Shown one piece after another: positions 8,801 through 14,082 of a stretch of DNA of 14,082 nt. The translations under genes were made by a program, and so were the position numbers. The notes beneath the pieces were generated by a model that was not told the origin of the DNA, made no database searches, and worked only from the letters and a program-made list of their open reading frames with translations. How positions within the stretch are numbered: position 1 is the first letter of the stretch; each line of letters starts with the position of its first letter. Source of the DNA: Chrysochromulina tobinii (taxonomy: Eukaryota; Haptophyta; Prymnesiales; Chrysochromulinaceae); assembly GCA_001275005.1 (NCBI GenBank), contig JWZX01002726.1:1-14082 (forward strand), written 5' to 3'.

Positions 8801-11800
8801 GGCGGGTAAAGTTGAGCATCTGCTCAGCATGGGCGGCATTGGGGGCACATTTGGCTACCGCCGGCAAGCCCAACGCAGCCGATACTGGGCCGCTCAGCTT
8901 ATTGGACTGGGCGTGGTGCTCCTCCTCCTCGCCATCAGCACGTTTGTGCTCATGGGGCTACCCTTCTTCCCGTCCGACGCAGTTGTTGGCACGGTGCTCG
9001 CCGGATGCTTCGTGCTGAACGCTCTCTTTCACTGCCTGATGGCCTACATCTTACTCCTCGAGCGCCCCGCGTCCCAAGGCGACTCACGCTGGCAGACGGG
9101 CTGGCTCGGACCGTCCGACTGGAGTGAGCGCCACCGGAGCTTAGCGACCTGCGCCCAGCTGATGATGGCGGCTGGGTGGGGCCTTCCGGCGCCGCTGGTT
9201 TGCCACGTGTCCCTGGATGCGTCCACGCGAGTCAGCGGCGTGGCCTTCGGCCTCGGTACTTTATGGGTGATCGATTCGGGCCTCTGCTGGCTGATCGGTC
9301 ACGTAACTTCGACCGGCGACCCGATTGGCATGATCCGGCCTCTCTTTCTCTCAAGATCTTACGGCACCGCTTCTTGGTGGAATCAGATGCTCTTCTCCGT
9401 GAGTGCATACACCTTGGCCACGGCCACATTTTTGGGTGGCTGGGCGGCAATCATCATCTCGGGCTCATCCGCGCTCTCGCTCATTGTCTTTGACCACTCG
9501 GGGGCGAACATTGTCCTCGGCTTCACCCTCATCGCCCATGTGCCCTTGGGCTGTCTTTGCACCTACGTCCTCGCACGCAATCGGGCGCTCGGCATACTAC
9601 GGCCGCCATGGGCCGCGCCCTCCCCGCGCGCGGTCAGTGGCGCGCTTCTCTGGCGCAAAGTGTACAGTGCGCTCTTTGCTGTCCTCGCCACGCTCGCTTG
9701 CATCCTCGGCGCTCACGCGCTGCTCAGCACGGCGCTTCAGGACATCACCACCCCATCGTCGCCACCGCCCCCACCCCCTTCGTCGAGTCCTCTCATGAGC
9801 CCGCCCCCGCCCTCGCCAGACCGGAGGAGCACGCGCCGGCAAGAGCGGGCCGAGGGAGAGGCTTCCATCCTGACGCTCCTCTTGGCGATCCTGCTCTCCA
9901 TCGATGCGCTCGCCCTCTGGGTGCACGCGGTCTGTACCAAAGCTGGACTTCATAGAGGCGATGTGGTTCAAGCTCCAGCAGGACGGGGCGTCGCAATCAC
10001 CAAGGCGCGCACAGGTGACTTGAAGCTCTTCCGCCTGCTCCTCTTGCCGGTCGGCCTCGCGTGCAGTGCGGCCTTCTTCTTCTACGCGCGGTGGGCGCCG
10101 GCGTTGAGCGCCAACCTCTTTTATTCGCGCGCGCTCCCAATCGCGTATGAGGCCATCTTCGCGATGCATGCCATGGCGTGCGCGGCAATGGCAGCGTCCC
10201 TCTCCAAGGACAAGGGCTGCCCAGAGTGCCTCTTTGGCGTCAGAGCCGGTCTTGGGAGGCCTCGACGGGACGAGAAGCAGCGGCTCCTGCTCGCGTACGG
10301 TTTGATGGCCGTCTTCGGGATCGCGGCCTGCTTGCCGCCCTTCATTCGGCGCGCCTCCATCCAGGCCGAGGACGATCTCGAGGGGCTCGCGGCGGTCCTG
10401 ATGACCCTCTGCCTCGTGCTTCTGGCCTTTCTGGACGACGGGTACATGCGCCAGGTGTCCCCGGAGCGCGCGGGGTATCCCGCAGCGGATACCACCAGCC
10501 GCCCGCCTATGAACATCAGCCAGACGCGCCCGGCCCAAGGGATGTTCATCGGTAGCACCGTCGAGGGGTGCACGGCGTGGGTCCGCCGTGCCTTCGGGCT
10601 GCTGGTGAGTGGCCTGGGCGCGGGAGCCGCCATCTGCTACGCGCAGCTTTTTCTCCTCTCGAGCGTCGTCGTCTCGAGCGTCCCGGCGCAGCTTGCGGGC
10701 GCGACGCTCCTCGTGCATGCACTGCCGTTAGCATGCATCGCCGATGCGTGGGCGCTGGGCGTGCCCTTTGCGGGCTTCGAGCCGTCGGACGCCCCGCGCG
10801 GCGTGTGGCTCAAGCGCGTCGTGCGGCTGCTGCTGCTGCTTGCGGTCGGCAGCGTCGTCGTGGGCAGCGCTCTCGTGTACATTGGGATGATGAGCTCCGA
10901 GGACGCCTCAGCGGCCTCGGGAGATGAGGGGCTCCGTCAGGCGCTCGTGGGGCTTGACGAAGCTTCCCTCACCACCGCCGAGCCGTGCTTCATGGTGTGG
11001 GGTGTGCGCAGCCGGCTGCTCGACAAAGCTTCGCCCGCTCCGAACCGCGTGATGCTACCCGAAAGCGACAACGGCGCGGCGGCCGATCTGATCGCGGACT
11101 TTGACCCGACGAGTACGGCGGCCCAGCTTGCATTCGATGCCATGTGCACCGCGATTCTGCAGCCCAGCTCGCCGCTCAACAGCCGTGCGAAGGAGTCATC
11201 GTCCGTTTGGCCTTGGTGCACCGCGCACTCGGTGCGACGCAGCGTGCAGCAGGCGGGCGGCGCGTGGCCGATGGCGCCGCAGGCGTTCACCACCAAGCTG
11301 GTCAGCATGCTCCAGAGTGGGCCTGAGGCGCGTCTCGGCTCGACGGTCGGATTGCGCGGCCAAGTCACGAACAATGCGAGCGCCGTGCTGCCCGAGCAGC
11401 TCGCCTGGATCCTGGTGCGCCTCAACTCAAAGTACAGCACGGCCAACGGCGAGATGCTCGGCTCGCCCCGGAGGCTCGAGGCCTATATGCGCGAGTGGAA
11501 AGATTACTTTGAGGACCTGCCGCGGCTCACGGGTAGCACTGTGGCTGGCGTCGCCCGCACGGACATCCTCTCGAACGGGTTCGTCACCTGCTCCTCGTGG
11601 GAGGTGTTCCCGACGATCAGCGCCTTTCTCCGGGGTGTGTTCCTCTCCCTGATCCTCACGCCGTGTATGTGCCTGTGCGCTGTCTTCATGATCGTGCGCG
11701 ACGTGAACATCTGCTATGCGTCGCTGCTAAGCGTCGTGTGCATGATCGTCGTCACTATGGGCGTGCTCCACCTTATGGGTACGGCCCTTGGGCCGATCGA

Positions 11801-13166
11801 ATCGCTCGCACTCGCCGTCATTATCGGCGTCTCCGTCGACTACCTCATCCACCTGGCTTTCGCCTACAATAACTCGTTCATGCAGTCTCGCTACTTCAAG
11901 TCGCGCGCCTCCGTGCTCGCGCGCTCGGATTCCATCTTCTCCGCTGCCATCACCACGTTCGCCGCTGTGCTGCCGCTTCTCGGCGCGCGGATCGCGCCGC
12001 TTCGTCAATTCGGACGCATCTTCACAGTGGTTACGGTCATCTCGTTCGTCTACTCGTACGGCTTCTTCAACGCCTTCCTCATGAGCATGGGCGCGCTGTC
12101 CACGCGTTCGACGACGATTGCCCAAGATGAAGCCGACATCCAGTCGGCCCACGCAGATCGCGCCGACGACGTGGGGTGGGAAGACGTCCCCGAGGAGGAG
12201 AAGCGCGGCTATACAGGCCGCCGCCGCAACCAAATCGCACCGGCGCCGCCGGGGTTTGGCGACGACGAAATGAGAGTGGATCGCGCCATGAGGATGGCAG
12301 GCGAAGCCCGCCGCGCTGAGCTGAACGTGCTCGCGCAGGCCCAGAGGATGAGAAGCGAGCTGGCCGTCGAAATGAGCGCGCTGGCGCAGGGCTCAGAAAT
12401 GAGCGCGCTGGCGCAGGGCTCACCTATGAGACCGCAACGGGCGGCTGCACCAGCTTCAGCGCAGGGCTCACCTACGAGACCGCAACGGGCGGCTGCACCA
12501 GCTTCAGCGCAGGGCTCACCTATGAGACCGCAACGGGCGGCTGCACCAGCTTCAGCGCCGGCATCTGAGGCTGGAGCACCCCCGAGCTCACCCCGCAGGG
12601 CTCCCATCAACTTGGACACCACCATGCACAGCTCGCCGCAAGATGATGAACGGAACTTGGACACCACCATGCACAGCTCGCCGAAAGATGAACGGAACTT
12701 GGACACCACCAATCACGGCTCGCCGAAAGATGATGAACGGAACTTGGACACCACCATGCACAGCTCGCCGCGAGATGATGAACGGGAGCCCATCGCACCC
12801 GCGGCCGAGGCAGCGCGCACCGAGCGAAAGCCGCTGGCGCCAGCATCTGAGGCTATAAAAGCTGAGCCCATCGCACCCGCGGCCGTGACAGCGCGCACAG
12901 CTCGAACGCCGCTGGCACCGCTGGCACCGCTACGGGAGCAGCTTCGGCGCCAGCATCTGAGGCTGAAGAGGCTGAGCCCGTACCCGCGACCGTTGCAGCG
13001 CGCACCGAGCAAAAACCGCTGGCGCCGCTGGCGCCGCTGGCGGCAAAGAGTGGCGGCAAAGAGTGAGGGCGGTGCCCGGATTCATTATGCTGAGATAGAG
13101 GTCCGTAGCTACATAACTCACTTATGTACCATTTACTGTGAGATGTACCATGATGTGAACATGTGA
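5886..13166 (+). CDS. Giant Dispatched/Patched-like RND protein with an extra ~20-helix block, 2426 aa
   Basis: The frame is open for 7.3 kb. TM1 is at about 27-47, preceded by ARRPR. A long exoplasmic loop (to about 440) holds Cys residues, SPPPP stretches and N-glycosylation sequons. TM2-6 (about 445-612) form a sterol-sensing-like block with GVTADN at 514-519 (the GxxxD of RND TM4, with DN where Patched and Dispatched have DD). TM7 is at about 643-665. About 20 further helices follow (748-1669). Then comes a second exoplasmic loop (about 1670-1910) with FMVWGV near 1702, as in Dispatched, and TM8-12 (1913-2072) with GVSVD at 1981-1985. The last 350 residues are a repetitive cytosolic tail. 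The family moves sterols or lipid-linked molecules using ion gradients; the substrate here is unknown. The start could instead be at 5687 through an intron. The final ~80 residues are probably out of frame (true end likely 13066). Confidence 0.85.
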   Translation: MEPALSSCRRAERPGCGLRLLARRPRLVLVTVYVTFGLLLALLFTVGELEISVDSDAFVNKEDVDVQRVRLAHELFLNSAWNQGPSYGWRAESATENLFNWNYRGRRLREQEGDREQTDEEGGDDEQVHLDASAPTQHGRLLQSSCRSNEGKPTTSFTLIYSARTGSNVLEPQLLQRIAYIELSLARLAERKGLCKYPLSLGSPPPGSSRPALFESCDSCTPIDSALGYIFPSGVQTTRRTGCAPAPTVGGVDPCSEVYLRFGNNRGGAIEDVSAGLRCGPAIDGSELASTLDWLVHQNKTGWFDTSSSFLRRSPPPPSRAPPPPPSNCSPIVAPSTNATSTNATSTNATSTNASSTTCIPWTTPPATQTSPQAQIPSVRGRHRAKYLRSQIPMTLAEWRDAMNDGRALEFMNLLEELRKNPDVNVYTDIVDRYWTLPERQLRADLVGDGILLGVANLLILIFMVFYFRNVLFAFAAVMQLVLALPLTFLIVDVVFKQRPISAFACASIWVVTGVTADNIFVVHETWKAARLLRVNGELASRERRLRWTLAQSARPLFVADGTTAFSLLINCLSPIGGVFQFGLVGGVLIFANFLLVLVYTSALLMMEEQGAFNWCNCWRMGEKEEKAHLLLLHRIHAAIFTYRRPILVAGIVLTLLLVPSAGALTAPSEGSSFDIFVGFTPPADALFINANTFNPNLPGDVYLSQTDAASSAARGEPSAPAHWRNLLLGGKMREPNVALTLWPSTAGWGVLVLVADAVLLLLAARVCWRGRTIGALRLPSYFQRMSKPARRQWVWLAGLLAAALLGIAAFVIVMGTMNPMAAAALWGCEYATWVMDLLAWVLLTHAILLGLVAIVYLSDRIALWYRGFLLNNQRARVRRLLIGVLVLVLSVGCVLGAIYLLIGAPSLSGPSGGGGGGSGGGGGGGDSGGDSGGGGLGRGVPWNVRSWQGPCLMAMWAVWATMLIVSGIWIKAGKVEHLLSMGGIGGTFGYRRQAQRSRYWAAQLIGLGVVLLLLAISTFVLMGLPFFPSDAVVGTVLAGCFVLNALFHCLMAYILLLERPASQGDSRWQTGWLGPSDWSERHRSLATCAQLMMAAGWGLPAPLVCHVSLDASTRVSGVAFGLGTLWVIDSGLCWLIGHVTSTGDPIGMIRPLFLSRSYGTASWWNQMLFSVSAYTLATATFLGGWAAIIISGSSALSLIVFDHSGANIVLGFTLIAHVPLGCLCTYVLARNRALGILRPPWAAPSPRAVSGALLWRKVYSALFAVLATLACILGAHALLSTALQDITTPSSPPPPPPSSSPLMSPPPPSPDRRSTRRQERAEGEASILTLLLAILLSIDALALWVHAVCTKAGLHRGDVVQAPAGRGVAITKARTGDLKLFRLLLLPVGLACSAAFFFYARWAPALSANLFYSRALPIAYEAIFAMHAMACAAMAASLSKDKGCPECLFGVRAGLGRPRRDEKQRLLLAYGLMAVFGIAACLPPFIRRASIQAEDDLEGLAAVLMTLCLVLLAFLDDGYMRQVSPERAGYPAADTTSRPPMNISQTRPAQGMFIGSTVEGCTAWVRRAFGLLVSGLGAGAAICYAQLFLLSSVVVSSVPAQLAGATLLVHALPLACIADAWALGVPFAGFEPSDAPRGVWLKRVVRLLLLLAVGSVVVGSALVYIGMMSSEDASAASGDEGLRQALVGLDEASLTTAEPCFMVWGVRSRLLDKASPAPNRVMLPESDNGAAADLIADFDPTSTAAQLAFDAMCTAILQPSSPLNSRAKESSSVWPWCTAHSVRRSVQQAGGAWPMAPQAFTTKLVSMLQSGPEARLGSTVGLRGQVTNNASAVLPEQLAWILVRLNSKYSTANGEMLGSPRRLEAYMREWKDYFEDLPRLTGSTVAGVARTDILSNGFVTCSSWEVFPTISAFLRGVFLSLILTPCMCLCAVFMIVRDVNICYASLLSVVCMIVVTMGVLHLMGTALGPIESLALAVIIGVSVDYLIHLAFAYNNSFMQSRYFKSRASVLARSDSIFSAAITTFAAVLPLLGARIAPLRQFGRIFTVVTVISFVYSYGFFNAFLMSMGALSTRSTTIAQDEADIQSAHADRADDVGWEDVPEEEKRGYTGRRRNQIAPAPPGFGDDEMRVDRAMRMAGEARRAELNVLAQAQRMRSELAVEMSALAQGSEMSALAQGSPMRPQRAAAPASAQGSPTRPQRAAAPASAQGSPMRPQRAAAPASAPASEAGAPPSSPRRAPINLDTTMHSSPQDDERNLDTTMHSSPKDERNLDTTNHGSPKDDERNLDTTMHSSPRDDEREPIAPAAEAARTERKPLAPASEAIKAEPIAPAAVTARTARTPLAPLAPLREQLRRQHLRLKRLSPYPRPLQRAPSKNRWRRWRRWRQRVAAKSEGGARIHYAEIEVRSYITHLCTIYCEMYHDVNM
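6891..6950 (+). repeat. Four 15-base repeats encoding STNAT, N-glycosylation sequons
   Basis: The unit TCGACGAACGCCACG occurs four times; the third base of one Thr codon varies and the last unit reads Ser. It encodes S-T-N-A-T three times and S-T-N-A-S once (residues 336-355). Each copy carries an N-x-S/T sequon. It lies in the first exoplasmic loop of the RND protein, right after two Pro-rich runs, so glycosylation there is topologically possible. Confidence 0.9.
8621..8694 (+). repeat. GGC-rich microsatellite encoding a Gly/Ser/Asp linker
   Basis: A run of GGC, GGA, GGT, AGC and GAC codons encodes a Gly-rich linker at about residues 913-936 of the RND protein. It falls between two helices of the extra block, on the side predicted to be exoplasmic. 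It stays in frame and contains no splice-like signal, so I treat it as coding. Confidence 0.85.
9750..9828 (+). repeat. Pro/Ser-rich low-complexity segment (SPPPP motifs)
   Basis: CCN and TCN codons give SPPPPPP and SPPPPSP stretches at about residues 1289-1314 of the RND protein, between two helices of the extra block. SPPPP motifs are typical of hydroxyproline-rich glycoproteins in algal and plant extracellular matrices. The segment again lies in a predicted exoplasmic loop. Confidence 0.8.
12369..12422 (+). repeat. 27-base direct repeat, two copies (EMSALAQGS)
   Basis: Bases 12369-12395 and 12396-12422 are identical and encode EMSALAQGS twice in the cytosolic tail of the RND protein. Identity at the base level points to a recent duplication. 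Confidence 0.95.
12423..12566 (+). repeat. 48-base tandem repeat, three copies
   Basis: Units at 12423-12470, 12471-12518 and 12519-12566 each encode PMRPQRAAAPASAQGS or a close variant. The copies are almost identical at the base level (one T-to-C change makes Met into Thr in copy two; the end of copy three diverges). The encoded segment is basic and disordered, within the cytosolic tail of the RND protein. Confidence 0.95.
12609..12785 (+). repeat. 45-base tandem repeat, four copies (NLDTTMHSSPxDDER)
   Basis: Units at 12609-12653, 12654-12695, 12696-12740 and 12741-12785 encode NLDTTMHSSPxDDER with x = Q, K, K, R. Copy two lacks one Asp codon (42 bases), an in-frame loss, and copy three has N for M and G for S. 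Each copy has a Ser-Pro followed by acidic residues, a plausible proline-directed kinase site on the cytosolic tail. Confidence 0.95.
12786..13066 (+). repeat. Degenerate 78-base coding repeat with a frame change between units 2 and 3
   Basis: Three units begin with GAGCCC at 12786, 12864 and 12974. Unit one encodes EPIAPAAEAARTERKPLAP then ASEAIKA. Unit two starts the same way in the same frame. The spacing from unit two to unit three is 110 bases, not a multiple of three, and unit three reads as the same peptide type (EPVPATVAARTEQKPLAP) only in the frame that starts one base earlier than the open frame. In that frame translation ends at TGA 13064-13066. Confidence 0.85.
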
Positions 13167-13285
13167 TTTCCTGTAAGCATGATGTGGCCCTAGGCGGATG
13201 CCGAGCTCATGGCAATTCAATTCCCAAACAGGTGTAGGGTTGGGCCCTTAAAAACATGAAAAATAGTAGACCAGTCCCCCTTGGG
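13167..13285. other. Short 3' flank of the RND gene
   Basis: This is AT-richer non-coding sequence. A TGTAA pentamer at 13172-13176 and an A-rich patch near 13250-13265 could belong to polyadenylation, but neither is compelling. No gene was seen. Confidence 0.4.
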
Positions 13286-13687
13286 TCAAGAATGTACGTC
13301 GGAGCGGCGTGGTACAAACAGGAATGAGGAAAAGTCTAATGAGTAATGTCGGTGCAACTCAAATTTGGTAAGCTTCTCCTCATTGACCTGAAGGCCACCG
13401 GTCCCCATCTTGTTCCTCGTCTTGCTGGTACTCCTGGAGGAGAGAGTGCCAGAGGGCTGGCGCGGTGAGCTCTGCACACTGCGCGGTGAGCTCTGTACAC
13501 TGCGCTGGTCACCGAACAGCGGCCCCATAGCGGACCCGGAAAGAGTGAACGCTTTTGCGCGCAGCCGTTGCGCCTGCAGATCCAGCTTACGGCCAACCTT
13601 GTCCTCGGCATACGACTTATTGAGCAAGCCCTAGAGCATCGACTTGGACTCGGCGACGTCCAATTACCCGCCCTTGTCCGCATCAAA
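13286..13687 (-). pseudogene. EF-hand protein remnant with two in-frame stops
   Basis: Reading the minus strand from 13687 gives FDADKGG, stop (TAA, 13666-13664), LDVAESKSML, stop (TAG, 13633-13631), then GLLNKSYAEDKVGRK and an open tail to a TGA at 13288-13286. The first part matches a 12-residue EF-hand calcium loop: Asp at positions 1 and 3, Gly at 6, Leu at 8, Asp at 9, Glu at 12, Phe just before and ML after, as in the exiting helix. The stop takes position 7. The N-terminal half of the EF-hand is missing because the end of the neighbouring ferredoxin-like gene begins there. The tail has a duplicated SVQSSPR. It is probably a truncated pseudogene, or a decayed piece now serving as the 3' untranslated region of the upstream gene. 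EF-hand proteins bind calcium; this copy cannot make one. Confidence 0.55.
13461..13502 (-). repeat. 21-base direct repeat, two copies
   Basis: Bases 13461-13481 and 13482-13502 differ at one position. On the minus strand, in the frame of the EF-hand remnant, they encode SVQSSPR twice. The preserved multiple-of-three period suggests the duplication arose while the region was still coding. Confidence 0.9.
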
Positions 13688-14057
13688 CCTTTTTCGCCAG
13701 TGCATCAGTTGCGGCCTGTGCTTTTGCAGCGTCTGTGCAGTCTTTCAGCATCTTTTTGCCGATGCCTTTCGCACTAACGTTGACACCTTTCCCACACCCC
13801 TTGAGACAGGTTGAAGTCGCCAACACCTTAAATCCACTCTTCCGGGCCGCCGCCTGAACTGCCTTCGTTCCATGCTTGCTGCATACAGAACCTTGGCAAA
13901 CCGTGAGCTCAGGCGTTGCCGCCATCGTGAGCCGGCCGTGGCTAATAATGATCCGAGGGACACGCACATTGTCGTTGTCGTGGGTACACAGGCCCGGAGC
14001 GCCGGGCGCAAAGGCTGCGCTTGATACGACCAACAAACATGAAATGAAATTGCGCAT
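13683..14057 (-). CDS. Plastid-targeted thioredoxin-like [2Fe-2S] ferredoxin domain protein, 124 aa
   Basis: The ATG at 14057-14055 has G at -3; the stop is TGA at 13685-13683. Residues 1-16 form a hydrophobic signal peptide ending at the AAFAP motif (residues 14-18), with Phe just after the likely cleavage site. That is the bipartite targeting pattern of plastid proteins in algae with secondary red plastids. Residues 19-45 would be the transit peptide. The mature domain (about 46-124) has C54-x4-C59 and C84-x3-C88, followed by GKGVNV. This is the cysteine spacing of the thioredoxin-like [2Fe-2S] family that includes NuoE, so it probably carries an iron-sulfur cluster and passes electrons in the stroma. 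The C-terminal part is shorter than I expect for the family. Its partner is unknown. Its promoter lies mostly outside the window. Confidence 0.88.
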   Translation of the reverse strand: MRNFISCLLVVSSAAFAPGAPGLCTHDNDNVRVPRIIISHGRLTMAATPELTVCQGSVCSKHGTKAVQAAARKSGFKVLATSTCLKGCGKGVNVSAKGIGKKMLKDCTDAAKAQAATDALAKKV

Positions 14058-14082
14058 CGCGCAAAGCTGAGAAACCAGGGGG

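Noticed and set aside
9597-10718. 373-codon minus-strand open frame inside the RND gene
   Set aside because: It is a charged, Arg/Glu-rich antisense shadow of membrane helices and shows no domain. The same holds for the 421-codon minus-strand frame at 6531-7796.
12369-12785. CRISPR-like array
   Set aside because: The repeats are contiguous without spacers, in frame and coding, within a eukaryotic gene.
12853-12860. TATAAAA box
   Set aside because: It lies inside the coding repeat of the RND tail with no plausible gene start just downstream.
13631-13666. Reassignment of TAA and TAG to glutamine, which would make the EF-hand frame read through
   Set aside because: Other genes in the window end at TAA (3998-3996), TAG (3607-3609) and TGA (13685-13683), and 7 kb of coding sequence uses no internal stops, so the standard code applies.
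13336-13686. 116-codon minus-strand open frame overlapping the EF-hand remnant
   Set aside because: It is rich in Arg, Ser and Cys with no pattern, and the other frame carries the EF-hand signature and the in-frame repeat.

Overview
This looks like nuclear DNA from a GC-rich eukaryotic alga with a secondary red-lineage plastid, most likely a haptophyte or a similar chromist. The grounds are genes that are each transcribed alone, without bacterial ribosome-binding sites or operons; one clear candidate spliceosomal intron; a 2426-residue polytopic protein with extracellular Ser-Pro-rich and N-glycosylation-type stretches; and a small protein at the right edge whose N-terminus is a signal peptide ending in an AAFAP motif, the hallmark of plastid import in such algae. 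The species assignment is inference.

Left to right: (1) bases 101-2119, plus strand, an Ala-rich protein of unknown function, probably interrupted by a 144-base intron filled with a 10-base tandem repeat. (2) Bases 2416-3609, plus, a 397-residue multi-pass membrane protein of unknown function. (3) Bases 3996-5423, minus, a 475-residue soluble protein that resembles the DUF4804-type family; it converges on gene 2. (4) A divergent, partly AT-rich intergenic region at 5424-5885. (5) Bases 5886-13166, plus, a giant RND/Dispatched-like membrane protein. (6) Bases 13286-13687, minus, the wreck of an EF-hand coding sequence. (7) Bases 13683-14057, minus, a plastid-targeted thioredoxin-like [2Fe-2S] protein.

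The centrepiece is gene 5. Its ends form a recognisable 12-helix RND transporter of the Patched/Dispatched type: TM1, a large lumenal loop, a sterol-sensing-like TM2-6 block with a GxxxD motif, then TM8-12 with a second GxxxD motif. Just after TM7, however, about 920 residues are inserted that hold some 20 further membrane helices, arranged as repeated two-helix hairpins joined by basic cytoplasmic linkers, some sharing an [IL]Gx[LI]R..P motif. The even number of extra helices keeps the second lumenal loop on the correct side. I know of no described family with this architecture. The cytoplasmic tail is built from four different tandem repeats, and its last repeat continues in a different frame, which points to a recent indel or an assembly error near base 12930.

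The genes show no sign of being one pathway; they look like independent neighbours in a compact algal genome. No RNA gene, CRISPR array, transposon or attachment site was seen.
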